From assembly GCA_964509425.1 (NCBI GenBank), contig CAZDWZ010000002.1, positions 1 through 64,000 on the forward strand: DNA of 64,000 bases, given 5' to 3'. Source of the stretch: CAZDWZ01 sp964509425. Its GTDB lineage: Bacteria > Bdellovibrionota_C > UBA2361 > SZUA-149 > CAZDWZ01. Of this stretch, positions 32,080 to 41,241 are shown piece by piece. Both the position numbers and the translations under genes were made by a program. Position 1 is the first letter of the stretch. Every line of letters starts with the position of its first letter. The notes under the pieces are model-generated. The model saw only the letters and a program-made list of their open reading frames with translations. It searched no databases and was not told the origin of the DNA.

Positions 32080-33093
32080 ATGATGAAGACAAGTTTTCTT
32101 CTTTTTGCGGGCATCGTTATGGCAATGAGCGTCTTCCCAATCTCTGCCGACGGAAGTCCGATCGAAGTGCAGATGTTCGATCATAAATCCTCATCCGGTA
32201 GAATCGAGCTTCGTCTCGATGGAAAACCAGTGCATACCTTTCTGTTGAGCGGCCTCGACACATACTCCAACTCCCCGGTTCTCAACTGGCCAGCAGAAAC
32301 CTCAATAGCCGGAAGCGGAGAGTATTCGAAGAAAAGATCCTGGTTCAGCAGGCCTGAACGCGGAGAACAGAAGTGGACGGTTCTCGATGTCGCGCCGCTT
32401 GTCATTCCGCTTCGGGACACCCAGCGCAGTATGCCCGATCGAGTCTCGACCTTTCTGCAGGCCAAGAATGACTTTGAGAAAACGCACTCAGAGATTTTTG
32501 ATTCGCCGGTGAGCATCGAGTTTGACGAGAAACAATCGGCCGAGTCTATTCGCGATGCCGAGAAACGACTCGGATTCTCCCTCCCTCCCGAGCACAGGGA
32601 TCTCCTGCAGAAGCTTGGCGTCGTGATCATCGCGGACTCGCACTTCATGAAGGCCGAGTCGCTTTTTAATTCCTTTGATCAAATGGTGCAGGTCTGGGAA
32701 ACCCCCACGGAAAGACTGCTCGAGCTCTCAAAGGACACTCAAGAGCTTCTTCGGAAATCGGTTATTCTCTACACGGAAGTTGGAGACGGCTTTGGAGCTC
32801 TCCTTTACAAACCTGCCGTTTCAGCGGGCGGCCCTCCAGAATTTTATTGGATCCATCAAGACTCGATCAGTTCGCCAAAGCTCCTCCGGAACAACAATGG
32901 GGAGCTGAAGTCATACTCGGACGCCGTTCGATTTCTTTTTATCCATCAGCTCTTTCCGCTGTTTGATGCCGGACCTGGGTATGTCTTCCGTGACTCGAGT
33001 GCGACAAACGCCTCAAAGTATTTTCTCTCGCCGGATGCCTACGCCGACGACTTCAGTCTGAGATTGGATATTAACTGGGAGTCCCTGGAGTAG
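32080..33093 (+). CDS. Secreted SUKH (SMI1/KNR4) domain protein
   Basis: 337 residues from ATG at 32080 (or 32083). The frame is open 91 codons further upstream, but the signal peptide MMKTSFLLFAGIVMAMSVFPISADG marks the true start. After an N-terminal region of about 130 residues comes a SUKH domain: IRDAEKRLGFSLPPEHRDLL, a central hydrophobic strand (VILYTEVGDGFGALLYKP) and a C-terminal helix (SYSDAVRFLFIHQLF). SUKH proteins are usually cytoplasmic immunity proteins of polymorphic toxins; a secreted one is unusual and may protect the periplasm. It overlaps the 3' end of lgt on the other strand by 23 bases. Confidence 0.7.
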   Translation: MMKTSFLLFAGIVMAMSVFPISADGSPIEVQMFDHKSSSGRIELRLDGKPVHTFLLSGLDTYSNSPVLNWPAETSIAGSGEYSKKRSWFSRPERGEQKWTVLDVAPLVIPLRDTQRSMPDRVSTFLQAKNDFEKTHSEIFDSPVSIEFDEKQSAESIRDAEKRLGFSLPPEHRDLLQKLGVVIIADSHFMKAESLFNSFDQMVQVWETPTERLLELSKDTQELLRKSVILYTEVGDGFGALLYKPAVSAGGPPEFYWIHQDSISSPKLLRNNNGELKSYSDAVRFLFIHQLFPLFDAGPGYVFRDSSATNASKYFLSPDAYADDFSLRLDINWESLE

Positions 33094-33859
33094 TGCCGGA
33101 GTCGAGCGCCCCGCGTCTCTTGTATCGAATTATCATGATTATCCCCGCGGTCGAGAGTAATATACTCACGAGTTGAGCTTGTGTGAGGCCGAAGCCCCAA
33201 AGCGGTTCGATGCGAACGAACTCAACGACAAAGCGCGCGAGCGAGGACAGAATCAGATAAATTCCGAAACGCACGCCGCTTCCCAACGGGAAGCGCTTCG
33301 CTGCGGTGAGGAGGAACCAGGCGATGGCGAGCGCCATAAACGTCTCGTAGACGGGTGTCGGATGCACCAGAATTCCGGGCGGAGTTGGGACAACGCCCTT
33401 TGGATAGCCCATCGCCCAAGGCAGCGATGACATCATCCCGTAGTCTCCATCGCCTGAAAGCTGACAGCCAATCCGTCCGACGGCATATCCGATGCACAGG
33501 GACGGCGCTGTCATATCCGCAAACCGGAGAAGGGTGAGACCTTCACGACGAAGCAGGAAGCACACCGCAAGCGCACCTCCGACAAATCCCCAAAGAAACA
33601 CAAAGCCTGCCCCTCCGAAGATGGTGCCCAAGGGGTCTTTCAAGAACTCACCCGGAAAGCTCAGGAGAAAACCCATCCTGGCCCCGACGATTCCGCCGAT
33701 CGCAGCCCACGTGATCATTCTCTCCGCAAGCTCGCCTCTCGCGCCGCCCTCGACGAGTTCGAGCCAAAGAATTCGCCATGCCGCGAAAAACGCGAGCACC
33801 ATCATCAGTCCGAAGCTGTGAATCGGGAGAGGACCGAGCTTGAGAAGAGTCGGAATCAT
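33071..33859 (-). CDS. lgt: Prolipoprotein diacylglyceryl transferase
   Basis: 262 residues, seven hydrophobic segments. The Lgt signature appears as GRIGCQLSGDGDYG with the following HPTPVYE and an Arg-rich segment near 210 (RFVVEFVRIEP). Lgt attaches diacylglyceryl to the lipobox Cys of prolipoproteins; substrates encoded here include the TlpA-like, TPR, cytochrome and DUF192 proteins. In the signature the usual N-F-x-N-x-E reads C-Q-L-S-G-D, a known type of variation. The ATG overlaps the stop of the TlpA-like gene. Confidence 0.93.
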   Translation of the reverse strand: MIPTLLKLGPLPIHSFGLMMVLAFFAAWRILWLELVEGGARGELAERMITWAAIGGIVGARMGFLLSFPGEFLKDPLGTIFGGAGFVFLWGFVGGALAVCFLLRREGLTLLRFADMTAPSLCIGYAVGRIGCQLSGDGDYGMMSSLPWAMGYPKGVVPTPPGILVHPTPVYETFMALAIAWFLLTAAKRFPLGSGVRFGIYLILSSLARFVVEFVRIEPLWGFGLTQAQLVSILLSTAGIIMIIRYKRRGALDSGTTPGTPS

Positions 33860-34503
33860 TTCTTGATTTTTCTCGTAAGAACGTCCTCGATGGCTTTGGT
33901 GTATTCTTTGGAATCCCAGGCTCTATCTCCCACCACCCGCAGCACCGTTCGATTGGCGTTTCCAGAATCTTTCATTCCGGTAAACTTGCCGTCCGGCCCG
34001 ATACAAAAAGTCTCTGGAAAGCCCGTCAGCTTGTATTGTTCGGGGACGGAAAACGTTTTGTCGCGGAGAATTGGGAACCCGAGACCTTTTTCTTCCACGA
34101 ACCGCTTCACATCCTTTTCGCGCTCTTCGTCGTCCACGTTAATGCCGATGACAACCAATCCCTTGTCCCCGAGCGTCTTCGCGAGCCTGTCGAGAGACTG
34201 CATCTCCGTGACACACGGTACACACCAGGTGGCCCAGAAATTAAGAAGCACCACCTTCCCGCGAAAATCCTTGAGCGATCGTTGCTCGCCCTGAAGATTC
34301 GGCAAGTTGAACTCCGGAGCATCAACGCCCTCGACGAAATGTTCGTCCGCGGCCGGTGCGTTGTCTCCACCGGTCTGTTCACCCTTTACTCCCAAAGCCG
34401 CCGCCGGCCCTGAGGTAGACGCGGGTTCCTCGGACTTGCATCCGGAGAAAATTACCGTGAGAAGGAACGCCAAAACTAACTGGATAATGTCATTTCGTTT
34501 CAT
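33856..34503 (-). CDS. TlpA/ResA-like thioredoxin-fold lipoprotein
   Basis: 215 residues. Lipobox at FSGC (residues about 18-21), then a Ser/Ala-rich linker. Redoxin domain: FNLPNLQGEQRSLKDFRGKVVLLNFWATWCVPCVTEM with the CVPC active site (WCxxC), then LVVIGINVDDEE and cis-Pro region TGFPETFCIGPDG. Such proteins reduce disulfides in the cell envelope, often for cytochrome c maturation, which would suit the dihaem cytochrome at 38581; that link is inference. Operon with lgt by ATGA overlap. Confidence 0.9.
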   Translation of the reverse strand: MKRNDIIQLVLAFLLTVIFSGCKSEEPASTSGPAAALGVKGEQTGGDNAPAADEHFVEGVDAPEFNLPNLQGEQRSLKDFRGKVVLLNFWATWCVPCVTEMQSLDRLAKTLGDKGLVVIGINVDDEEREKDVKRFVEEKGLGFPILRDKTFSVPEQYKLTGFPETFCIGPDGKFTGMKDSGNANRTVLRVVGDRAWDSKEYTKAIEDVLTRKIKK

Positions 34504-34612
34504 AAGGATTTTTCAATTCGTGACCGGATTCGAGTAACACGACACTGGAGAACACGAAAGTCTATCAGAGTTCTCGACAAATCGTGACGCCCCAGGCAGA
34601 TTCGCCTGAGTC

Positions 34613-35587
34613 ATGGAAACTACAACGTACCAAGAGCCGCTGCGAATTCGCTTCGCGGGGCTCATACTTAGATCTTCTCGCAGAGTGGCGATGTTCCTCC
34701 CGGAGCGCCTCTACGTTGCATTTTTCGCGATCATTGGACGCGGGCTCAGTAATTTCTTACCCGGCTTTCGTGAGCGGGAGATTATGGACGCACAACTTGC
34801 ATTTGCCGGAGTCGACGGGAGAGCGGCGCGAGACAACGTTGCGCGAGATTGTATCGCTCACGCTGCGGAATCAATGGCAGAGGTGTTCATCATCCCCAAG
34901 CTTATTGCTCGAGGCAGAGTCAAACACGGCGATGAATCCGAGATTCTGAATCACCATTCCCGTACAGGACAGGGAGTTCTGGTGCTCAGTGGACATATTG
35001 GCAATTTCGAGCTTCTCGCGGCTTCGCATGCGCATCGGCGTATGCCACTCACTGTCATCGGGCGCCGTCCCAATTATTCCGGGATCAGCAGCATCCTTGA
35101 GGACCTCCGAAAGAACTACGGGGCTGAAACCATTTGGAGAGATGAGCCCGGCGCAGCGAAAAAACTGATTCGCGCAATCCGCACTGGACACTTCGTCGGT
35201 GTTCTCCCCGATCAAGACACGAGTCTCGATAGTGTTTTCCCTCCGTTTTTCGGGATTCCCGCCGCCTGTCCAGTCGGTCCCGTGAGACTTTCGGTTCGGA
35301 TGGGGGTGCTGATCGTCAGTTCGTTCATTATCCGACTGAATCGGCTCGAACATAGAGTTTTCACCGGTATCATCAACTATGACCGGAAAGACCCAGACGC
35401 AGAAACCAAGGTCCTTACCGAGTATCATCGCCGCCTTGAGGCATTGATACTTGAATACCCCGATCAGTGGCTGTGGTGGCATCGCCGATGGAGAAGAGAG
35501 CCCGGAGTCGACTACCGGAGAAATCCGGAGCTTCTCCGAGAAACGAGTATTTACGTCGAGTGGCTCCGGGAGAAGGTTGCGGCATGA
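34613..35587 (+). CDS. LpxL/HtrB-type lipid acyltransferase, second copy
   Basis: 324 residues, the common size for this family. Motifs match the copy at 25308: LSGHIGNFELLA, IGRRPNYSGI, LPDQDTSLDSVFPPFFG and WLWWHRRWRREPGVDY. Hydrophobic anchor at about 20-45. The two copies differ in the N-terminus and the first has a C-terminal tail, suggesting different acyl or lipid acceptors. Together they could account for the two secondary acylations of lipid A, although the gene neighbourhoods do not prove it. The stop is coupled to the TPR lipoprotein gene. Confidence 0.88.
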   Translation: METTTYQEPLRIRFAGLILRSSRRVAMFLPERLYVAFFAIIGRGLSNFLPGFREREIMDAQLAFAGVDGRAARDNVARDCIAHAAESMAEVFIIPKLIARGRVKHGDESEILNHHSRTGQGVLVLSGHIGNFELLAASHAHRRMPLTVIGRRPNYSGISSILEDLRKNYGAETIWRDEPGAAKKLIRAIRTGHFVGVLPDQDTSLDSVFPPFFGIPAACPVGPVRLSVRMGVLIVSSFIIRLNRLEHRVFTGIINYDRKDPDAETKVLTEYHRRLEALILEYPDQWLWWHRRWRREPGVDYRRNPELLRETSIYVEWLREKVAA

Positions 35588-36069
35588 GCTGCGTGAGATT
35601 CGTTGTATTATCAGGGCTGCTGCTCTCGCTCTCCGCGTGTTTTGCAGACTTCGGTCCGTCACATGCGACCCGAGCCATCGAGCTGAGAAAAGAAGGAAAG
35701 TACGACGAGGCTATTGAAGAGTATCGTATCCACCGCCGCGAACGGGAAAAATCCAAGTATCGACCGGCGGATGAAAATCCGGCTTTTTATGAGCTGCTGA
35801 TTGGCGATGTTTACCTCGAAGCAGGGAAGCCCCTTGAAGCAGAAGCAGCATACGAGCGAGCTCTTCAGGAGAAAGTTTCAGATGAGCTCGTGAACTACAA
35901 GCTGCGCGGGCTAGCCCAGTGGTACGAATCAAAGAACCGCATTCAAGAAGCACTTACCGTTCTCAATAAATATCGAGAACGCGAACCGGTCTTGTTCGAC
36001 TTCGACATCGATCGACTCCATAAGCGCGCCCTTCGCGAAGAAGACGAGCGCTCGGGAGAGAATCCGTAA
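35584..36069 (+). CDS. Small TPR-containing lipoprotein
   Basis: 161 residues, start MSCVRFVVLSG at 35584 overlapping the previous stop (ATGA). A signal peptide ends in the lipobox LSAC. Two or three TPR-like helices follow: AIELRKEGKYDEAIEEY and VYLEAGKPLEAEAAYERAL, then LAQWYESKNRIQEALTVLNKY. Probably an outer-membrane or periplasmic scaffold tied to envelope lipid modification by its coupling to the acyltransferase. No closer family recognised. Confidence 0.75.
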   Translation: MSCVRFVVLSGLLLSLSACFADFGPSHATRAIELRKEGKYDEAIEEYRIHRREREKSKYRPADENPAFYELLIGDVYLEAGKPLEAEAAYERALQEKVSDELVNYKLRGLAQWYESKNRIQEALTVLNKYREREPVLFDFDIDRLHKRALREEDERSGENP

Positions 36070-36307
36070 CCCTTCGCTTTTCGGACATCTTTCGGGCTTT
36101 GCGCCGTATCCAATCACTTCCTCTACGCCCGACTGGGAGAATCTCGCACGAATCTTTGCGAGGAATGCCTACCCGCTTTTCCTGGACTCCTTGATACGTC
36201 TGCCCATGCTTATCTGTGTAGGATGGATTTCAGAAGCTCGGATTGGGTGTTTTCTGAGATTTCCCGGTGGCTCTGCGAAGCGAGGCGTTGTTTTAGGAGT
36301 AAGCAGA

Positions 36308-36556
36308 ATGGAAAAAAAACTAGCCGCGCCCCTTCTTCTCACGGTTCGTGAGGTCGCTCGACTACTTCGTGTTCAACGACCGAAAGTATACGAGCTGATC
36401 CGAGACGGCGCAATTGATGGATTCAAACTCGGCGCTGACTGGCGGATTCGACGCGACTCGGTCGAAAATCTGATCGGCCCAATTCCGGAAGAGTTCTTCA
36501 AGAACAAAGATTCTGAGATTGACGACGATTCGCTTGCCGACGAGCACGTTAGCTAA
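36308..36556 (+). CDS. Small HTH (excisionase-type) DNA-binding protein
   Basis: 82 residues, ATG at 36308 ten bases after AGGAG. LLTVREVARLLRVQRPKVYELIRDGAIDGFKLGADWRIRRDSVENLI is a MerR-like/excisionase winged HTH (HTH_17), followed by an acidic tail. Small proteins of this type are element excisionases or stand-alone regulators. Here there is no integrase beside it, so a regulator is likelier. It overlaps the end of rsmA on the other strand by four bases. Confidence 0.8.
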   Translation: MEKKLAAPLLLTVREVARLLRVQRPKVYELIRDGAIDGFKLGADWRIRRDSVENLIGPIPEEFFKNKDSEIDDDSLADEHVS

Positions 36557-37383
36557 CGCTCGTCTTCGAGCGCATTCGCGATGATCACGAATTCGTGAAC
36601 GCTGAGCGTTTCGGCTCGGCGTTTCGGATCGATGCCGAGAGAGCGAAGCATCGATTCCCCATCGACATGTGTCTCGAAGAGATCGGCGGCCCCGAGAGCG
36701 TTGAGAAGCGTTTTCCGTCGCTTTCCAAAGCCCGCGCGTACGACCGCTCGGAATCGCTCGTGGTTCTTCACGTCGAATCGCGGCTGTCCGAGGAAATCTA
36801 AGCGAACCAACCTCGATTCGACTTCGGCCGGCGGATAGAACAGTTGTCCCCCGAGCCGTGGCCCGAGTTTCACATCCGCGACAAGCTGAGACTGCACACT
36901 CAGAGATCCATAGTCCTTTCCTCCCGGCGGGGCCCCCACTCGTTCGGAGAATTCTCTTTGCAGAAGTAACGTCGCCGATTCGAGGAATTGACTCTGCTCG
37001 AGCAGCCAAAGGATCACTTGCGAAGAGATTGAATACGGTACGTTGCTCACAACCGTCCACCGGCGCTCAGGCAATTTCACTTCTCGAACATCGGCGCAGA
37101 GCACTTCAGCTTGTGGGAAAGCTGCCAGCTCACGCCGAAGTCGATCGGCAAACTTTTCTTCAATCTCAATCGCTAGGTAACTGTTGGCAGACTCCGCGAG
37201 CGGCAGGCTAATCGCTCCGAGCCCTGGTCCGATTTCACAGATATTCGACCCAGCTGCCACTGCGGCGAATCGCAGTACGGTTTCGACTCCCTTCGGATCG
37301 AAAAGAAAATTCTGCCCTCTCGCCTTACTGGGCGTCACTCCGAGGGCTCGAAGCTCTTCTTGAATGTCAGACCGCCGGCCCAT
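36553..37383 (-). CDS. rsmA: 16S rRNA dimethyladenosine transferase RsmA (KsgA)
   Basis: 276 residues. Motif I reads CEIGPGLGAISLPLA and motif IV WTVVSNVPYSISSQVILWLL (NVPY), with QNFLFDP near the N-terminus (family QNFL). RsmA dimethylates two adjacent adenines at the 3' end of 16S rRNA and checks 30S assembly; loss gives kasugamycin resistance. The start lies inside the end of tsaD (17-base overlap), so both come from one transcript. Confidence 0.95.
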   Translation of the reverse strand: MGRRSDIQEELRALGVTPSKARGQNFLFDPKGVETVLRFAAVAAGSNICEIGPGLGAISLPLAESANSYLAIEIEEKFADRLRRELAAFPQAEVLCADVREVKLPERRWTVVSNVPYSISSQVILWLLEQSQFLESATLLLQREFSERVGAPPGGKDYGSLSVQSQLVADVKLGPRLGGQLFYPPAEVESRLVRLDFLGQPRFDVKNHERFRAVVRAGFGKRRKTLLNALGAADLFETHVDGESMLRSLGIDPKRRAETLSVHEFVIIANALEDER

Positions 37384-38407
37384 TACTCACGTCACTCAAG
37401 GGAAATCTGGGAAGGACATCAATAGACTCAAACGACCGGCACTCTCCCATACCTTTCCCGCTTGCTTGCAGAGCAGCCTCTCCGATCATGGCGGCGTTAT
37501 CGCCACACCATTTCGGCGGAAGAATCACCGTTCGAACGCCTATCGAAGTAAGCGCCTCGCTCAGCTCCTTTCTCAGCCGTAAATTCGCAGCGACGCCGCC
37601 CGTTAGGAGAACATCCTGAACGCCGAGCTCACCGGCCGCCTTGATTGTTTTCGGGAGCAAAGAGTCGACCAAGGTTTTCTCGATCGCTGCCGCCAGATTT
37701 GCGCGTACGGCCGGTTCTGAGGCTGCAGAATTCTGCCGTGAGATTTCACGCGCGAATGCGGTCTTCACTCCACTAAAGCTGAAGCTTTTACCGTCTTGAG
37801 GAACACCGACCGGAAATTGAAATTGCGTCGCGTCTCCTGTCGCAGCGAGTCGGGACAAAGTCGGACCTCCGGGATACGGAAGTCCGAGCAAGGTGGCGCA
37901 TTTGTCGAAGGCTTCGCCGACAGCGTCGTCCATCGTCTCCGCAATCACCTCATATTCTCTGACGCCTCGCACGGAGACAAGTGACGTATGACCGCCGGAT
38001 ACGAGGAGCGCCAGAAATGGAAACTTCGGTTGCAGCTCCTCCTCAAGAAGGCCCCCGGCGAGAATATGCCCCTCTAAGTGATTGATAGGAAAAATGGGAA
38101 GACCTCGCCGAAACGCGAGTGCCTTCGCAAAGCACAAACCAACCAAGAGGCAGCCTTTAAGACCGGGCCCCTGAGTCACCGCGACAGCGCGAAGATTCTG
38201 TAACGCATTCGGGAATTGCCGATGAAGCTCATCGACAAGAGCCGGGAGGTTTTCAAGATGCGCCCGCGCAGCTAGTTCTGGAACGACGCCGCCGTAAGGG
38301 CGATGTAGCTGAACTTGACTGGAAACGAGATCGAGCACGAGCTTTCCTGCGCCGTCAAAAAGCGCAATCGCCGACTCATCACAACTCGTCTCGATCGCAA
38401 GAAGCAT
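37367..38407 (-). CDS. tsaD: tRNA N6-adenosine threonylcarbamoyltransferase TsaD
   Basis: 346 residues. ATG at 38407 with AGGGG upstream; it begins MLLAIETSCDESAIALF, the family start. Metal ligands in NHLEGHILAGGL, later SGGHTSLV, GEAFDKCATLLGLPYPGGP and TGGVAANLRLR. TsaD transfers threonylcarbamoyl to A37 of ANN-decoding tRNAs with TsaB and TsaE, not seen in this window. A copy of the palindromic repeat lies between it and the cytochrome gene upstream. Confidence 0.96.
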   Translation of the reverse strand: MLLAIETSCDESAIALFDGAGKLVLDLVSSQVQLHRPYGGVVPELAARAHLENLPALVDELHRQFPNALQNLRAVAVTQGPGLKGCLLVGLCFAKALAFRRGLPIFPINHLEGHILAGGLLEEELQPKFPFLALLVSGGHTSLVSVRGVREYEVIAETMDDAVGEAFDKCATLLGLPYPGGPTLSRLAATGDATQFQFPVGVPQDGKSFSFSGVKTAFAREISRQNSAASEPAVRANLAAAIEKTLVDSLLPKTIKAAGELGVQDVLLTGGVAANLRLRKELSEALTSIGVRTVILPPKWCGDNAAMIGEAALQASGKGMGECRSFESIDVLPRFPLSDVSNGPAV

Positions 38408-38441
38408 TTTCCCCTGTAGTCCCCACAAACTTCAGAAACCC

Positions 38442-38546
38442 CTCTGTGTCTCTGTCCCTCTGTGGTTAAACAGGCGTCGCGAGCCAGGTCGTGGCGACGC
38501 GGTAATTCGCCATCCAAATTAACCACAGAGGCAGAGAGACACAGAG
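38442..38546. repeat. Imperfect palindromic repeat element, copy 1
   Basis: Arms of 28 bases (38442-38469 and 38519-38546) match in inverted orientation apart from two or three positions; each is made of CTCTGTG-like units ending in CTCTGTGGTTAA. The 49-base centre contains CCAGGTCG, CGACGCGG and ATTCGCCATCC. The same arms and centre recur at 43671-43831. It encodes nothing and sits between tsaD and the cytochrome gene. Confidence 0.9.
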
Positions 38547-38580
38547 AAGGCAGTGCATCAAACCCGTGTAGCAGGCAGCA

Positions 38581-39576
38581 CTACTGCGTCTTAATATATT
38601 CCGCGATGGATTGCTTATCCCGCTTTGTCAGGCTCTGAAAAAACGGCCAAGGACAGAGATTGCCGTTTGATTTCCTCCCATCCGGCTTCACGCCAGAATC
38701 AAGATAGGAAACGATATCCGAATTGCGCCATGCCTTCAACGCACCGGATTTCCCGCGAATATCGGGTCCGCCCTGAGGATACTCCGCCGGATCGTCTGTT
38801 TCGTCGCGACCCGACAGTGGCTCGGCGGTCGAGAACGTGCTCGGATCCGGTGTGTGACAGTTTCCGCATCCGGTGACCGCTTTGACGAGATAACGTCCCG
38901 ATTCGATAGGACTGTTCGTGCCCGGCTGCGGCACAAACCCGAAAATCGCCTGATGCCTCGTCACCAACCCCATGGATTTTCTTTCGAACCGGCCAAGCTC
39001 CCGGCGTTCTACATCGTGACGCTCTTTCTTTAAGGACTTCAGATACACCGCGAGCGCGATGGCATCGCTATCCGCCATCCAGCGAAATTGCGCATGAGCG
39101 TCGAGAGATAGAGGGCCCCCCCCCTTTCCGAGTGACGCACGAATCGCCGAGCCGATTTCCTTGATCGTCCAATCGCCGAGACCAGGGCTTACGGGAGTAA
39201 GATTTGGGGCGTAAACCGAACCGAACCGATCCTCCATGAGTCGGCCACCGGTCAATGGCGACGCAGGATCCGCAGGTTTCGCTCCATGACAAGATCCGCA
39301 GGCCGCAGCTTGCGAGAGGTATCGTCCTCTTTCATGCAGCTCATGAATCATCCCGCGGTCGGAGGACGGTCCCGCCGATGGGAGCGCCTTCGGTAACGCA
39401 TCGGAGATTTCTTCTTCCGAAACGGAACCAAAAATGCTGCCGCGAAGCGAAGAGTTATACCACGCCTCGCGCTTTGCATCTTCGGTTCCGGCGTCTGTGG
39501 TTGCATCATCGAAGAAGCAACCACAGCACCAGAATACCAGCGCACAGGAGAAGAGAAGAAGGACCTTTCGCGGCAC
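38581..39576 (-). CDS. Dihaem cytochrome c lipoprotein
   Basis: 331 residues. Signal peptide with a Cys-rich lipobox region (ALVFWCCGC). Two haem c sites: AAACGSCH (about residue 95) and GCGNCH (about 240), each with a Met-containing partner segment. The segment NLTPVSPGLGDWTIKEI and IALAVYLKSL match the dihaem cytochromes that serve dehydrogenases. It probably carries periplasmic electrons. A run of nine Gs in the coding strand (39116-39124) encodes GGG and could slip. The GTG start overlaps the htrA stop by one base. Confidence 0.85.
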   Translation of the reverse strand: MPRKVLLLFSCALVFWCCGCFFDDATTDAGTEDAKREAWYNSSLRGSIFGSVSEEEISDALPKALPSAGPSSDRGMIHELHERGRYLSQAAACGSCHGAKPADPASPLTGGRLMEDRFGSVYAPNLTPVSPGLGDWTIKEIGSAIRASLGKGGGPLSLDAHAQFRWMADSDAIALAVYLKSLKKERHDVERRELGRFERKSMGLVTRHQAIFGFVPQPGTNSPIESGRYLVKAVTGCGNCHTPDPSTFSTAEPLSGRDETDDPAEYPQGGPDIRGKSGALKAWRNSDIVSYLDSGVKPDGRKSNGNLCPWPFFQSLTKRDKQSIAEYIKTQ

Positions 39577-41144
39577 TACTCGACCTTTAATGTGAGGAAC
39601 ACCGTGTTCTCGCCTCTTCGAACCAGAAGCAGCAGAGGACGATTCTTCTCGAGGGACTTTGTAATCTTTCTGAAGTCCTTCGCGCTCGTGAGGGCACGCG
39701 AATCCGCTTCGAGGATGATGTCTCCGCGTTTCAACCCCGCTTCTCCAGCCGGTGTATCAGGAAGCACGCCGCTTACGACGACACCCTTTGTGTCTTCGAT
39801 GCCCAAACTCTTCGCTATCTCGACGGTGAGATCCTGGACCGCTAAGCCCAGAGTCGTTTCTTCCGACTCCTGCGGCTCTTCCGGCTCAGCCTCTTCGTCC
39901 TTCAGCTCTTCGATTTTTGCCTTGATAGTTTTCTCTTTCCCTTCTCGAAGAATTTCGATGTTCACGGTTTTCCCGAGATCCGTCTGCGCAACCATCAACG
40001 GTAGTTGGTCGTTTTCTTCAACCTTACTTCCGTCGTAAGAGATGATCACGTCGCCGCGCTTGAACCCGGCCTTCTCAGCAGGACTATTCGGGAGAACATC
40101 AGCGACAAGCGCACCACTTGCCGAACCGAGCTTCAATGCAGATGCCACGTCTTCATTGACCGGTTGAATGAGCACCCCGAGCCAACCTCGAGTGACCTTA
40201 CCAACGGTTCGAAGCTGCGGGATAATCGACTTCACCAGATTGATCGGAGTGGCAAAACCGATTCCGATATTGAATCCGGATGCGCCGATCCGTCCGGGGC
40301 TGAAGATCGCGGTGTTTATTCCGATTACTTCGCCGCGAATGTTTATGAGAGGTCCACCGGAGTTTCCGGGATTGATCGAGGCGTCTGTTTGAATGAAACT
40401 GTCATACGGCCGACCTTCTTGTGGAACCCGGCGAGACTTCGCCGAAACGATTCCCAAGGTCGCCGTGTGTCCGAGCCGGAACGGATTTCCAATTGCGATA
40501 ACCCAATCACCCGGGCTGATGGCGTCAGAGTCACCGAGCGGAACAGCGTTTAATTTCTCAGGTGTCTCCACTTTGAGAAGGGCGAGATCGGTCTTCGAAT
40601 CACCCCCGACTACTTTTGCCTCATAGGTCTTCTTGTCGTCCCGGAACGAGACCAAGATTTTCGTCGCCTTGTCGACGACGTGTTGGTTCGTAACGATATA
40701 TCCATCAGGGTTGATCACGAATCCGCTTCCGAGACTGCTGAACTTTCGCTTTCCGCCTTGCGAATCTGGAGGGAATTGGAAGAAGAAATCAAACGGATTC
40801 TGAGGCGCGGCGTTCGGATCTCCGCCGCCTGAAAACGGATCTGACTTACCTCGCCGACCGAATGGTGCTGATACTTTTTCCGTCCCCTCAATGGAGATGT
40901 TCACGACCGCTTTCCCGACTTTTTCAATGATCGGTGAAAGGCTGGGCAATTTCAGATCGTAGGCCGATTCCGAACCGGACCCTTCAATCCAAAGCTGCTT
41001 ATCCTGCGCCTGCGCCGGCTTAATATTCGCTCCGGGAATCGTTCCCAAGAAACCGGCGACGAGCATCGTCCCAATGATCAATTTCCGTGAAACTCCGCGA
41101 GCTCTCAATCCGCTATGTCTTTGTATCGCCTTCGCCCAATTCAT
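39576..41144 (-). CDS. degP: Periplasmic serine protease HtrA/DegP (Do)
   Basis: 522 residues from ATG at 41144 (MNWAKAIQRHSG); the frame extends further but runs under the DUF1844 gene. Signal peptide about residues 18-47, cut near PAQAQ. Catalytic triad: His in VTNQHVVDKA, Asp in SKTDLALLKV, Ser in NPGNSGGPL. Two PDZ domains follow: GWLGVLIQPVNEDVA...PAEKAGFKRGDVI and VVVSGVLPDTPAGEAGLKRGDII. A Glu-rich linker (EELKDEEAEPEEPQESEE) separates them. It degrades or refolds misfolded envelope proteins. Confidence 0.95.
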   Translation of the reverse strand: MNWAKAIQRHSGLRARGVSRKLIIGTMLVAGFLGTIPGANIKPAQAQDKQLWIEGSGSESAYDLKLPSLSPIIEKVGKAVVNISIEGTEKVSAPFGRRGKSDPFSGGGDPNAAPQNPFDFFFQFPPDSQGGKRKFSSLGSGFVINPDGYIVTNQHVVDKATKILVSFRDDKKTYEAKVVGGDSKTDLALLKVETPEKLNAVPLGDSDAISPGDWVIAIGNPFRLGHTATLGIVSAKSRRVPQEGRPYDSFIQTDASINPGNSGGPLINIRGEVIGINTAIFSPGRIGASGFNIGIGFATPINLVKSIIPQLRTVGKVTRGWLGVLIQPVNEDVASALKLGSASGALVADVLPNSPAEKAGFKRGDVIISYDGSKVEENDQLPLMVAQTDLGKTVNIEILREGKEKTIKAKIEELKDEEAEPEEPQESEETTLGLAVQDLTVEIAKSLGIEDTKGVVVSGVLPDTPAGEAGLKRGDIILEADSRALTSAKDFRKITKSLEKNRPLLLLVRRGENTVFLTLKVE

Positions 41145-41241
41145 AACTTTTGAATTTTCCCTTAACAAAATTAAGCCGGTTCCGGCCTCACCGCGCCGAT
41201 GCCCCCGCTGTGCTTTGAGCAGACGGAGGCCTTCCGGCGAT

